64,000 bases of DNA from Mortierella sp. BCC40632 (Eukaryota; Mortierellomycota; Mortierellomycetes; Mortierellales; Mortierellaceae). The stretch's first letter is position 1. Every line of letters starts with the position of its first letter. The DNA is taken from contig WAEK01000009.1 in assembly GCA_011634665.1 (NCBI GenBank), positions 921,501-985,500 of the forward strand. Direction: 5' to 3'. Below the pieces are notes generated by a model. That model made no database searches and was not told the origin of the DNA. It was given only the letters and a program-made list of their open reading frames with translations. Of the stretch, positions 35,254 through 47,555 are shown piece after piece. The position numbers were made by a program, and so were the translations under genes.

Positions 35254-36178
35254 TGGGGTGGAGGAAGAGGAAGAAGAAGAAGCAAACGAAGGGATGTGAA
35301 CAAAGACGAATGCGGGAGCGGGAAGCGGGAAGGAGAGGAGAGGGGATGGGAGGACAAGAGAGACTATGCCGGGCTGTGACAGGCACGCGGTGGATGAATC
35401 AGTTGGTTGGTCAGTCGGTCGTTCAATGCAATGCCAAGACGTGTCCGCCACTCTCTATGCATCTAGATCAAGTAAAATGAGGTGCTGAGGGTCGATTTGA
35501 TCTAATTCGCTTCGGTCCAGACTGAGGATGCCTTTTTTTGTTCTGTAAGAGTAGTTTAGGTGTGTGCGGCGTGTGAGAGAGAGAGAAAGGTGGAGAGAGA
35601 GTGAGGGAGAGAGAGACGGTAACATGAGCCTGGGCAGGTGCACAAGCCATTTTCTGCATCTGTGCCAACAGCATCGCATCCGACTCAACCCAGCCATCTT
35701 TCTCTCTCTCACTCTCTCTCACTCTCTCTTCGTGCATGGCCCAGTCTCTGTCTTAGACAAAAAAAAAAAAAAAAAAAAAAAAAAGACATCACACGACTTT
35801 ATTTGTTCGAATTTGGGATCAACTCCATGCCATGCCGAAAGAGCATGTCAATCTCCCCACCTCCCACCCTTTCTCTTTCTCTCTCTCTCTCTCACCCACA
35901 ATCTTGGCATGTGGGGCCAAGCAAACATCCCAGTCCTTGCATGAAGCGCACAGACCGCATAACCTCGCGAACCGAGGCCGTAATACATCTGACGAGTGAC
36001 AGTGACATTCTCCAAGGAATAACTTTTTCTCTTATTTCTCCATCCCCACCCCAACAATGACATTGAGGTCGAGCCGAGTACAACACTGGTATAAAATGAC
36101 GGCCGTGTGGAGACTGCACCCTTTCTCAGTTTACCTCACCTCCACATCTCTTTACTACTTCCTCCACAAAACTCCATC
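35254..36178. promoter_or_regulatory. Divergent promoter region of flippase and monooxygenase
   Basis: About 925 bases between two outward-pointing start codons. It holds GA and CT microsatellites (35575-35620, 35700-35735, 35870-35893), an A run at 35760-35784 and a TATA box for the plus-strand gene. No gene is supported. Confidence 0.45.
36090..36096 (+). promoter_or_regulatory. TATA box of the flavin monooxygenase gene
   Basis: TATAAAA 89 bases upstream of the start codon, followed by a pyrimidine-rich leader (36120-36160). Good position for a core promoter. Confidence 0.55.
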
Positions 36179-37912
36179 ATGGGCCTGACAAAGACTTATC
36201 CCGACTCCAAGACCCCAGTCGTGGCCATCATTGGTAGTGGGTAAGTACGCCTTTCCTCCTCCTCCCTAGAGCCGCCACATGCCTCCACTGCGTCTGTGCT
36301 TCATTTTCTCATGCATTCTGTCTCGTGGTAGGTTCTCTGGTCTCTGTGCTGCCATCCGTCTACAAACGCAGCTCAACCTGCATACATACCAGATCTTTGA
36401 ACTCGAGCCCGATCTCGGCGGGACTTGGTGGTCCAACACTTACCCTGGCTGTGCCTGCGACGTCAAGGCTCACAACTATACCTTCTCATTCGAGCCCAAC
36501 TATGACTGGAGTCGGTCTTACGCGCCTCAAGCCGAGATTCTCGAATATCTCCGAACCACTGCTCGTAAACACGATCTCTACAAAAAGATTTGGTTCCGGA
36601 CCGAGGTCACTCACCTAGAATGGCGCCAGGACAAACAGAAATGGTGCCTCGACTACAAGAATCGAAACACAGGGGCTGTCGGTCACTTTGAGGCGGACAT
36701 TGTCTTTTCTGGGATGGGTCCTTTGAGGATCCCACAGATCCCCAAGGAGTTTGAAGCCTTTGAAGGTCCCAAGTGGCATACTGCCCAGTGGAATCATCAC
36801 TATGATCTCACGAATAAGCGCGTCGCTGTAGTCGGAAGTGGTGCTAGGTAGCGCTTTCTTTTTAATTTTGGTCTGCTACACTTTCCTGCTTTCATTTGTA
36901 CTGAGGCAAGTAACACTAACGATCTAACCCCTTTCTCTCTCTCTTTCTCTTTAATGCTTGTCATCGTCTTAATCCGAGTAGTGCTATCCAGGTCGTGCCA
37001 TCGATTGTGGACAAAGTCAAGACATTGGAATTCTACCAGAGATCAGCGACCTATATCGTACCTCGACGGAACACCCGATACAACGCTCTATGGAAATTCA
37101 TGTTCCGTAACATTCCCTTTGCTCATTTTATTCATTACAGACTCCTCTATTGGTCCTCCGAGATTACCATCGGGGCCTTTAGCACCAAACTAAAGGACAA
37201 GTTCTCGCGTCTGATCATGATCGGAATGGCCTGGCTCTACCGATTTATCCAAGTACGAAACAAAGTCTTGCGTGCCAAGTTGACCCCCAACTATGAGATG
37301 GGCTGTCGTCGGATTGCAGTCTCGTCCAATTACTACCCAGCTCTGACGAAAAAGAATGTCCATGTCCATACGGAACGTATCAAAGATATCAAAGGCAACA
37401 GTCTGATCCTTCAAAATGGATCTGTTCAAGAGGTGGATGCTCTCATCCTCGCCACTGGGTTCCAAGTCCAGAAAGTAGTGGCCGAGAACTTTTTGATTGG
37501 AAAGAATGGTCAAGATGTCGTCAAGACCCTGAGCAACAACCTTGTCACGTATTACGGTGTCACTTGTCCCTCGACTCCCAACTTTTTCTTCCTTCTTGGC
37601 CCTAATACTGGATTGGGACACAACTCGATCCTGTTTATGGTCGAGGCACAGGTTGATTATGCAATCATGGCCATTTCTCATATGATGAAAAACAACCTAG
37701 CCTCGATTGAAGTCAAGGAACAGGCTTGTTTGGACTTTGTTGAAGAACTGGACAAGAAAATGAAGGGGATGGTCTGGTCCACTGATTGCCACAGCTGGTA
37801 CCAAAATCAAGATGGCAAAGTGACCGCCTTGTGGTGGGGAACATGCTCTCGATATTGGTGGCGATTGAGAAAGTTTCATCCAGACAGGTTTTTGAGCGTT
37901 AAGAGAATCTAG
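36179..37912 (+). CDS. FAD/NADPH-dependent monooxygenase (Baeyer-Villiger/FMO type)
   Basis: Inserts oxygen into ketones or heteroatom substrates with NADPH and O2; substrate unknown. Exons 36179-36240, 36332-36847 and 36982-37912 give 502 residues. The first FAD-binding Rossmann motif is GSGFSG (19-24), followed by GGTWW (50-54) and YPGCACD, typical of class B flavin monooxygenases. The Baeyer-Villiger fingerprint FxGxxxHxxxW reads FEGPKWHTAQWN, with Asn in place of the usual Pro or Asp at the last position. A second Rossmann motif VVGSGASA for NADPH lies at about 187-194, and ATGF follows near residue 350. LGPNTGLGHNS is the conserved C-terminal block. No biosynthetic cluster partners are nearby, so a general detoxification or catabolic role is the safer inference. 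Confidence 0.93.
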
Positions 37913-38220
37913 TTCGAACGGAGTGATAGAAGAGGCGGAGGGAAGAAAGGTTATTTGTGCAGTGTATGTGAAATATGTGTCAAAGGTGAGATCAGAGGTC
38001 TGCCTTCTAGGCGAGGACCTAATGAGCTTGGGATGAGCTATTCTCTCATGGTATACCCATCTCTTCCAAAAGTACACTAGGTAATGCCGACAGCAATAAA
38101 GTGAGGCAAAAAAAAAAAAAAAAAAGTCGTTTCTCGACAGAAGGCCCAAAGGACCAAACTTCTTTATCGGCTGTTACGTTCTCTATGATGCTGGTTGAGG
38201 TTTAGATGCACAGATATCAA
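37913..38220. other. Convergent intergenic gap, no gene seen
   Basis: About 308 bases between convergent stops. It contains an AATAAA at 38094-38099 on the plus strand and an A run (38107-38125), suiting the 3' end of the monooxygenase transcript. Confidence 0.5.
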
Positions 38221-39906
38221 TTAATCAAATACGCGTGGGTCCGCCCAATCAGGAAGGTCCGTCTCAAACTTCCAGTCCGGTCCTTGGTACCGAATCGCTC
38301 TGAGCCATATCTTCATATCCTTTGGATTGGGTTCATTCCGACCCTCTTCTTCTTCACGACATTTGTGACATGGTGTGTCGGACGAGACATAATAAGGCAT
38401 GTAGGGCTGTGACTCGGGAGCGATATTGGAGGGATAGAAACGCGTCTCACCCGTCGTCGTCGCATCGGGATGACTCGTTCGCCATTGCTTTTCGTAGTCT
38501 GGATTATACAACTTGTCATTGACGATTGGATGTTGAAGATGGGCTACATGAAGACGAATTTGATGCTGCCTTCCGGTGGCGAGGAAACCTATCCCAAATG
38601 GGGTTGATTCCGTAGGGCAAATAGGGAAGGACACCGTTAGCCGCAATTTCAGTATTAAAAATAAAAAGGCTTTCTTTGGGTAGTTTGTCAAATGTTTAGT
38701 TTTCATTTTTAGAAACTTACATGATACTAGACTCGTATCCGTCTCTGGATCATACCACACTCTCTGAAAGCGGGTCTCTGATGACTTGCCCGAAGCGTCA
38801 AGACGTACTTTGCCCCCAATTTGCAGAATTGGTTCTTTCACCGTGACGGACTCTTCAGGGAACTCTCCAACCACCCGGCACAGGTACTCTTTCTGAACTC
38901 TGCAAGGCTGGTCAGTTTCATTACTCTCTTGATCTGTAGGAATATTGGTTGTAATCGCTTCTGGTTCGGGAGGTTGAAATCGCAGTCGAACTTTAGGATC
39001 ACCCAAATTAGCCATGATAACGATACCAGAAGTGACAGCGTCCAGGCGATTGACAGCTAATTGGACAAAAGAGTGCAAAAAGTCAGGATTTTGCAAAGAG
39101 CTGTTTCGTCCAACTCGCCTACAAACCATTGGAGATAGCTTACCGTGCATATAAGAGGGGACATCGTGGTCTCTTCTAAGAATCTCTAGCGCTGTGTTGA
39201 AATGCATCAGCTCGTTTGGGTGAACGGTGATGCCGTGTGGTTTGTCAAACACTACATAGTCTTCCGTCTGCTCAATGACTCGGATAGGAGTATCAGGCAC
39301 AGGTGGTTCTTTTTCATAGTCGAAACAAACGACAAAAGGAGTCTGTCAGTACCACCTTTTCCCTTTGATCTGCCTTGGTCCTTATAAAACAACGGCAACA
39401 TGCAACATCTCCTACCATGACGGTGACAATTCCTGGATCGAAGACTCTCGCCTCCTTTCAAAAGATAGTCAGGCTCCATTATCTTGTCGTTTATTAATAT
39501 GTCACCTCTTTTCATCGCGGCGGACTAAAATCGTTGAACGTCAGCGGCTTTTTATCAGCAAAGGGGAGTTTCCATTGACAACGACATAAACAAGATCGAA
39601 ACCTGCAATTGTCCACTCTGTCTCTCAACCCTACCCTTGTATTCATACAATCATCTCCTTGGAACATCTCCTTGGCATCTCAGAAGCAAATATCTCTGGT
39701 ACTGTGCGGTGGACCCACCGTTGTTTTACATGGGCGAGATAGACCTGGCGATAAGGTCTGACCTTTCGTAGACCATTCTCAAAGTAGTATTCAGGTATAC
39801 AGACCTCAGTTTCGGACAAGGACACTCTCCCATTGCGTGGTTTGATGACCTTTGGTGACATGAGTCTTGGAAAGTGAGCAATGATGGAAGATCGAAAGAA
39901 GGACAT
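38221..39906 (-). CDS. RluA-family RNA pseudouridine synthase (Pus6/Pus9/RPUSD2 type)
   Basis: Converts uridine to pseudouridine in RNA. Minus-strand exons 39906-39649, 39524-39416, 39308-39144, 39056-38721 and 38588-38221 give 411 residues. The N-terminal part has YYFENGLRKVRPY and KQRWVHRT, then RGDILIND, an S4-like RNA-binding segment seen in eukaryotic RPUSD2/Pus enzymes. VVFDKPHGITVHP begins the synthase domain. The catalytic aspartate is D183 in NRLDAVTSG. TGRQHQIRLHVAHL is the late RluA motif. Skipping the intron 38720-38589 restores TGR next to SLVSC, as in relatives. The start ATG at 39906 is the best in-frame choice; a short upstream exon (ATG at 40048, MAIAFPVTQGL) did not join in phase. 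Confident of family, less of which Pus subtype. Confidence 0.88.
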
Positions 39907-40823
39907 GAGCAACGAGGAATGAATTCTCCTCGTCTGCGAGAGAAAAGAGAGTGAGAGAGAGTGAGAGAGTGAGAGAAAAAAAAAAAGGATATCGGTGATT
40001 ACCTTGTATAACTCGAAGACCCTGTGTTACTGGAAAAGCAATGGCCAAGTCAAGTCAAAAGGGAAGCCACTTTGGACAGAAGAGGAGAAGAGGGAAAGAC
40101 TAAAGAGTGAGTGAGAGAACAAAAGGAAGGTTTGAATGTGCGGTCTCTCTCCCTCTCTTGTCTCGGCCCAGCCAGTCGCGTGAAAGACCAGATTGGCACT
40201 TGTGAAAAAAGAGCCAGTCATCGTAGTGGGTTCTCTTTCTTTCTTGGTCATTGTGCTATCCAACTCCTCCATCCCATCTCTCTCTCCTTCATCCTACTTT
40301 TCTACTTACTACCTGCCTATCCACTTTTCTTCCTTCAAACAACAACCCGCCTCTCCTTCTTATTTTTCTTGCCTGATCCTCTCAACCCATCCTTCACCAC
40401 AACAGTCTAATGTAATCGCTCTTTCTCTTCCTCCTCCCCCTTTTTTTTATCGGTCTATTCTCTCTGACGAACAATAATGCTTCGGCTCGTACACACACAC
40501 TCCGCTTCTCACGGGCATCCCGGCACACACTCACACAGAACACTAGAGAATACACACGCGTGCACGAGAAGAGCAAAAGAGACTCCGAGATCCCATCTCT
40601 GCTCAACATCACTCTCTTGATTCCCCTTCCCTTTCCCTTTCTTTTCCTCCCTTTCTCTTTCTTTCTCTCTCTCTCTCTATATACCCTTTTTAATACCCGG
40701 AACCTCGGCACTAACCGACTTTCTCTCCCCTTCTTCGCGCTTCGGCTCCCTCTCTCTCTACTTGACCTGTAGAACAAAAGAAGAAAAAGAAAAAAAGAGA
40801 GAGAGGAGACAGACAGACAGGAA
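39907..40823. promoter_or_regulatory. Divergent promoter region of pseudouridine synthase and PEX16
   Basis: About 917 bases with dense CT tracts (40400-40460, 40610-40680), a GA tract near 39945-39980 and a CA run near 40490. A TATATA stands before PEX16. No gene is supported. Confidence 0.45.
40678..40683 (+). promoter_or_regulatory. TATA-like element upstream of PEX16
   Basis: TATATA at the end of a CT tract, about 140 bases before the PEX16 start codon. Confidence 0.35.
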
Positions 40824-42736
40824 ATGGATTTCCTCAAAAAGTACGAATCCTTCATCTTCAAGAATGCTTCTCAGGTCTCTAGCATCGAGAGCACTCTCCG
40901 GTCACTGACCTACATCTTGCCCGGTAAGGATGCTTCGGATATCGACCCAGCAGAGGTGATCGACAACCTCGCACCCGATACACAATAATATATAAATATA
41001 TCCCGCCGATAGAAAACAAGCAAGGTGTCACTCTAATCAACCTGGCTCCGTTCCACATACTGACCTTTTTTTTTTTTTTTCTCTTTTTCTTTTTCACTCT
41101 ACTAGGTCGCTTTGACGATGCCGATCTTGCCTCCGAGGCCTGTAAGTTTCTTTCTCGTTTCTCGCTCACACCCATTCAATATGGAAGCCACCTTTCTTTT
41201 TTTCTTTCTTTTTGTTTGAAGTGAACAGTGCGCTAACCATCCCCTTCCCTTTCCGTCGACTACTAGTATTCTCGATCCTCAACCTGTTGGGCATCTATCA
41301 CGATACCATCCTTCAGAGACATGTTGCCAGTCTTCCCCCGAGTCATCGACCAACACCCTCACCCTTGAATCGGTATACAAGGGGATGGCAGGATGCTTCG
41401 CCACTCTATAAGCGAATTGCTTTGATGCTGACCGTTATCCAGTATACCGAGGTCCTGGTCGAGATGAGTGTCCAAAAGAAATGGGGTCAAAAGTACAAAT
41501 GGCGTATCATTACTGCATTGGAGGCCATCAAGTAAGCACCTTTTTTTTTTTTTTTTTTTTTTTTCATTTTCCTTTTGTCTCTTGTAAAGAGTCCAGAAAA
41601 AAAAAAAAAAGAAAAAGAAAAAGAAAGAGAGTTGTCAGTTAGACAAGATCGCGTGGTTGTTGACTCACCCTACTTTTTTTTTTTTTTTTTTTAATTTTTA
41701 TTATTTTATCATTGTTCACTTGATATGCAACTCTAGAGTGGCAGGACGATTGGGACTGATGCGGTTGACGAATCAAAGAATGATCATGCACCCGATCCAT
41801 ACAGAACGCGACGTCGATCCATCCACCTTGGCTGATCTTGCTGAAGTCGAACTCTCTGTTCAACAAAGTCATTGGAAGGGCACACGAACAGGCAACAGTC
41901 GACTTCAATTGAGTGCCGTCCAGAAATCAGTCAATGGATCCGGCAAGTCAACCCCAACCTTGAGCAAATCTTCGGACGTGACCGAGTTTTTGTTGACCAA
42001 GGTCTTGACCCCGGATCTTGTCCGTAAACCACGGGATTTGGTCGGAGCCTTGAACGGTGCTGGTGCGATTGGCGAGTACCTGTTTATTCTCCGCCCCTTG
42101 ATCTATGTCCTGGCGATGCGTCGTTATGGTCAAAAGTCATGGTACCCTTGGCTTCTCTCGCTTTCGATCGAGGTTGCTTCACGATCTTGTTTGAAGCAGT
42201 TCCTGAAGGATCGGTCTCGGGCCATGGCAGGTCGCCCTGGAGGTGGTGGTGCTGGATCTTCGGGCACACCGTTGGAGAAGGATGAGATGAAGCGACGATT
42301 GTGGTTACTTTTGTACTATGTCCTCCGCAGCCCCTTCTATGACCAGTTTACAAAGTATGTCTATTTTTTTTTTCTTTGTGGGATGATATTCTTTAACCGC
42401 TTTCTGCTTTGAGAAAGAGAGCTCCAACCTAATCCTCAAGGATATTTTCTTACGCTTTTCTTTCTTTCTTTCTTCATATCAATAAGGGAGCGTCTACACA
42501 ACTTCTGCGAGTCAGCCAGCAAGAAGCCACTTATCTCGCTTATCGGTGGTATCGTCCGGGATTACCAGCCCCTTTGGGAGTCTGTGTATTTCTACAGTAA
42601 GTCCACCAGGAGACTTTTTTTGTTTTTGTTTTTATTTTTTTTATTTTTTGTATATGCTAATCTGTCTGAACTATTCATTTTCTAAACTACCCAATTTCTT
42701 TTTTCTTTTTTCTTTTTTTTAGCTGCTGGTTCCTAA
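40824..42736 (+). CDS. Peroxisomal membrane biogenesis protein PEX16
   Basis: Peroxin that helps insert membrane proteins into peroxisomes or the ER source membrane, with PEX3 and PEX19. Exons 40824-40923, 41106-41141, 41222-41531, 41737-42354, 42487-42596 and 42723-42736 give 395 residues. Hallmarks visible are the N-terminal YESFIFKNASQVSSIES with LRSLTYILPGRF, IQYTEVLVEM, the central EYLFILRPLIYVLAMRRYG and the C-terminal YYVLRSPFYDQFTKERL. Two hydrophobic stretches fit the family's membrane segments. The second exon is only 36 bases and the last holds 4 codons plus stop. An insert with Ser and Gly (GRPGGGGAGSSG) is lineage-specific. The family call is secure. Confidence 0.9.
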
Positions 42737-43730
42737 GTCGATTTTTCGATTTATTCGAGGTCTGCGGAGCTGGTTTTTTTCCTATCTTCCTCTCCCTTTT
42801 TTTTTTTTATCAAGACCTTTTGTTCGCCTGTCAAGAGTACCCCTCCCCCTCCTCCTCTTTATTCTCTCAGGCTAGACCATTCTTCTTCCTCTTCTCCTCT
42901 CTCTCTCTCCATTTCAGTGTGTATATGTAGTAAAGAAAAAAAAAAATGTTGGTTGACTTTTTCCTTGTTGCCTTTCGTTTTCCAGTCAACAGTGAAGGAC
43001 GACTTCTCTCTATCTCTCTATCTCTATCTCTCTCTATCTCCCATACACACAAGTTGGCGGATCAAAATCCCAGAATGTCAAACAAGTCTAACTGTCGCTG
43101 TTCTAGAACAGAGCTTTTTGACTTTTTTTCCTTCTTCACATACACATACTCCTTCTCTCTTTCTTTCTTTCTCTCCCTCCGTTTGATTGCTTGTGAGATG
43201 GTTGGAACTATTTGAAGCAGTGAACAAGGGAGGGAAAGGTTATATATATTTTTTTTCCTTAACGGGTACTCGCTGTTTGGAAAAACATCCAGAGGGTTCA
43301 CGTTCTGTTGAGATTGACCGATATTACGCGACCTGATAGACGAAAAAAAGAGACATCCAAGGAAAAATTATGACAAATTGGTGAAGGGAACGGGTATATA
43401 TTTGATTCTCAAATAATCCTCTCATAAGTGAGCGATCCTTTTTTTTCTTTTTCTTTTTTCTTTTCTTTTCTTTTTCTTTTTTTCTGGAACCCATTTGTAA
43501 CTGTTCTTTCTAAGAAGAAGAGAAGAAGAAGAAGGAGAAGAAGAAGAAAAAAGAAAAAAGAAAAAAGAAAATTTTGTCTATCTTTCTCTTTCTTTTTTTT
43601 TTTTTTTTTTTTTTTTTTACTATTGTAAAATAGATATATGCGTGTCCTCACAACACGCATTCTTTTTCTTTCTTCCCCCTCTTCCTCTTTTCCCCCAAGT
43701 CAAGAAAGAGAGAAAGAGAGAAAGAGAGAA

Positions 43731-43781
<51 letters not shown>

Positions 43782-43818
43782 CAGAGAAAGAAAGAAAGAA
43801 GAGAGTTTCTTTCCTTAC
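42737..43818. other. Convergent intergenic gap, polypyrimidine and GAAA tracts
   Basis: Between PEX16 and the minus-strand kinase-like gene. It includes CT and ATCT runs (43010-43060), a T run (43594-43619) and a GA/GAAA microsatellite (43702-43800). No gene is supported; open frames here are low-complexity readings. Confidence 0.55.
43702..43800. repeat. GA/GAAAGA microsatellite
   Basis: A nearly pure purine tract of GAAAGA and GA units, ending 19 bases before the stop codon of the minus-strand gene. It lies in that gene's 3' flank. Confidence 0.85.
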
Positions 43819-46800
43819 TCAGATGGGAATCCGGTACCGTCGACATTGTTCCACTGCCCTGGTCTCTCGTTGTCGGGCCGCCATTTGCCAATAATGGTTT
43901 CGTTTCTGATGATTGATCTGAACCACGGCACTTCCCTTATTATAAGCATCCCCTACCAAATACTGAGCAAACGAATTCCCCTTGTCCGCTGCAAACTCCA
44001 TATGACCAAACCCTGTGACATGGTCTCGCGCCACTCCTTGTCCCTCCAGGAAACACACCGCCGTATAGAAATGTGCATTCGAGGTCAATCGCATCATCTC
44101 CGCTGGTAGATCCAACAAGGTCACGGATTGGAAGAGCTCAAACGCCGCTGCTCGGTTCTGGACTTGTCCTCCTTCTCCATGGAATAAATAGTATCCTGTC
44201 CAGTACATGCCCTCGGGATTGCCCAGTTCACTGTGCTCTTTAAAGATACCCCAAGCACGCTCTCGGTCATTGCCTTCATGGTATAGCAATGCCTGAGAAA
44301 TCGTCTCGGATGGAGGAGAATGCTGTTGGAATGATTGGGTCGGCTGCTGTCGCAACGATGGTTGGTGATGTTGCTGTTGCTGTTGCTGTTGTTGATGCTG
44401 TTGCTGGTGCTGGTGCTGCTGGTGCTGCTGGTGCTGCTGGTGCTGCTGTTGATGTTGTTGTTGTTGCTGTTGTTGCAGCGAGAGTGGACGTTGCTGCTGA
44501 GCATTCTGTAGGTGAGGACTCTGTCCAGCTCCCATCGAGTTTGGAGGGCTCGTCGACGGCACGCCTAATGACCTAGGGCGAGTAGACTCTTGGAATTGCT
44601 GTTGCTGTTGCTGTTGCGGATGTTGCTGCTGCTGTTGCTGTTGATGCTGTTGCTGCTGCTGAAGATGCTGAGCCTGTTGTTGTGACATCCTAGGAGATAA
44701 TCCGTTGCTTCCATTGCTCTGTGTTCTGCCTGACATTGGTACTCCTCCCAAGTTACCGTTCGTCTCTCGACCATGACTCGTTGGTGGTTGCAATGACTGC
44801 TGCTGTTGCTGCTGCTGTGGAGTCTCAGGTCTCGACATGGGAGTACCACTCATTGACAATCGGTTCATATCACCCTCGAGTGTTGACGGCTGCGTGCTTC
44901 GCTTTGATTTCACTGTCAATGGTCGTGTGTTCCTGTTGACAAGAGGTGGAGGCATAGACATGGATCCATCATCGGGAACGATATTCATCCCTATCATGGC
45001 AACTGCTGTCGCCGAGGCTGAGGCCACTGCATTTCCTGGGACAGTGGAATGGGTTTGGTGGGGTGAAGTGATCTTCACTGGAATCAATGGATTAGGCGTG
45101 GTTGCGTTCGTAAACTGCTGCTGCTGCTGCTGCTGTGTTTGTGCCTGAAATCCCTGGTTGGGTGATGATTGTGGTCGAGGTGTCCGTGGAAGGTTGTTGA
45201 GTGAGGACAGGTGATCAATAGTAGGACCTCCAAACTCTTCTTTCGATACTGGGGGTGTCTGTAAAGAAGCCTGGGCTTGTCCTGCTGGCACTTGCTGATG
45301 TTGCTGATGTTGCTGTTGTTGCTGTTGTGTGAGAGATTGAGATGTCCGAAGACTGGCGTTTGACGCGGGCCCCGTCGGCTGTTGCTGCGGCGGTGGTTGT
45401 TGGGTCTGCTGCTGTTGTTGTTGTGTTGGTTTTTGGGTCTGCTGCTGCTGTTGTTGTGTTGGTTGTTGGGTTTGCTGTTGCTGCTGCTGCTTCTGGGCCA
45501 TCTCCTCGACATACTGTCGATTCACATACGGGTTATTCCATGCATCCATAGGTGACAAGAGACCTTGCATTTTATCATTAGGTGTAGGAGGAGGAGACGC
45601 CAAAGCTTCACTGTTCATCATAGGGGTTGCTGGAGAGACTGCAAAGATCGGTCCAGGACTCTTCATACTCGTAGGCAGTCCACCAAACGACTCTTCTCCT
45701 CCTTCGTATGCTTTGCAGGCTTCTCTTAGAATCAATAGCACCTGAGAGGTTGTTGGTCTCATCCGGGGTTCATGGATCCAGCAGGCTGTCATGATGTCTG
45801 CAAACTCCTTGGGTGTGCTGGGAGGTATTGTTTCGTAGTATGATTTGTTCACGATGAGCTCTGGTAGTTCACGATCCGAGTAATTGATGAATGGGATCCG
45901 GTTGGACGCAATCTCAAACAAGAGCATGCCAAAGCTGTAAATGTCGCACTCTGCACCGTACCGTGCGCCTTCGGGTCGCATTTTTTCCGGGGCTAGCCAA
46001 CGAACAAAACTGAACGGGTCCGACATGGGCCTAGATTGTGCGCTCTCCATTCGACTCTGGCGAAAGTTGGTGATTTTGGCTTGATTGAACCGTGTCAGCA
46101 AGATATTTTTCGCACGCAGTGTCTTGTGAATGATGCCGACCTTTTTCGAGATTACGTGATAAAAAGTTTAAGAATGAGCACCGAATGTGGAAAGAAGAAG
46201 AAAAACATCCGATGTAAATGTTGTACGACCCTTACCTCATGAAGGAACATCAATCCGCGAGCAACATCCGCCGCAATAAACAACTTTTGTTCCCAATCCA
46301 GTTCATCCTATCAAAGTAAGAGAAGATAAGGGTAAGAAATCATGTCGCCTTCTTTCACCTTGGCCTATAGAACATTCCGCCAACCTTTTTTTTAAGGAAA
46401 AAAAAAAAAAAAGGAAAGAAAAAGGAAAAGAAAAAGAAGTCCGTGGATGCAGCATTTCAAGTTGCTTACTCTGGCCAAGGTGCTGGCAAGGTCTCCATTT
46501 GGTAGCCACTCCATGATGATGCTAATGTTGTTGTTCCGATTGGTGACGCCCATAAACTTTGTGATATAGTTACACCGATCCAATTTCTTCAGGATAGCCA
46601 CTTCACTCTTGAGCATGTTCAACATATCCTCAGAACCAAAGAAACCCAAAGGTTTCTCTGCCACCTCTTGACCAAGCCAGGACCGTTTGTGAACAGGAAA
46701 TGTCCGACCCTGACGCGTCTCCCCTGGGGTGATGTCCAAGACTTGTCGAAAGTCGACCTCGACAGCAGCAAGGATATCGTCCATGGGTTGGTTGGTTGCA

Positions 46801-47522
46801 ATCATTTGTCGGATGCCCACTAGCTGTCCTCCTAGTGAATCGAGTCCATTCTGGAGCTCTTTCCGGAACTGTCGTAGTTCAACCATGTCTTCTTCGATAG
46901 CGTTCCTGTCATTTTCAAGCTGTGCCTGAGTCCGGAGTGCAATGCCAAGATTCAGCTATATGACAGTGTTGTTGTTGATAATGTTGTTGGGAAAGGGGTT
47001 AAGAGGTTATTATTAATGTAATCAAATGGGGCGAGGGGAGAACGATAAAAATGGAATAAAGTGTCTCCTGTGCTGTGCGGGTCTTTTCTCTCTCTGCAGC
47101 CTTGCAGTTGCAGCAGAAAGCTATGCAAAGAAAAAAGCATCATGCGAGATCCTTTTTCTTTTCTCCTTCTTTTATGTTTCTGTATTGCAGGAGGGTAGGG
47201 GTCGAGTGACAACTTACATCGAGAACACAACTGTCAAAGTCTCGGAGCAAAGCATCGAATTCGTCGCGGTAGCGGAGCGCATAGAACAGCTAGAAGAAAG
47301 AAAGAAGGAAGGAAGGAAAAGACACGCGAACAGGAAAAAGTTAGCAACCGCCTTGTCCAAACGTTCGCACAGATCTCTTGGGATCAGAAGTGAGAGAGAG
47401 CGAGATAAGGAGAGCAGCTCAAGCGGCCCGAATCGTGGAGGAGCGGGAGGAGGAGTGGGAACACACATCTCGGCTCCTTTGGCCAATATCCACATGCAGA
47501 AGAGAGCAAAAGAGATAGGGAC

Positions 47523-47555
<33 letters not shown>

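Noticed and set aside
35254..35451. Upstream in-frame extension of the flippase to an ATG at 35451
   Set aside because: The extra 66 residues are low-complexity and hydrophobic in an odd way; [11 protein letters not shown] at 35253 is a more natural start.
38589..38720. Reading through the fourth intron of the pseudouridine synthase as coding
   Set aside because: The frame stays open, but removing the GTAAGT...GATAG interval puts TGRQHQIR next to SLVSC as in relatives.
40000..40048. Possible first exon of the pseudouridine synthase (MAIAFPVTQGL)
   Set aside because: The GTAATC donor leaves phase 1, while the only good downstream acceptor needs phase 0.
44289..45551. Plus-strand Ala/Val-rich frames and minus-strand Ser/Asn frames across the poly-Q region
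   Set aside because: Trinucleotide repeats give open frames in all phases; the Gln frame joins the kinase and SEL1 parts.
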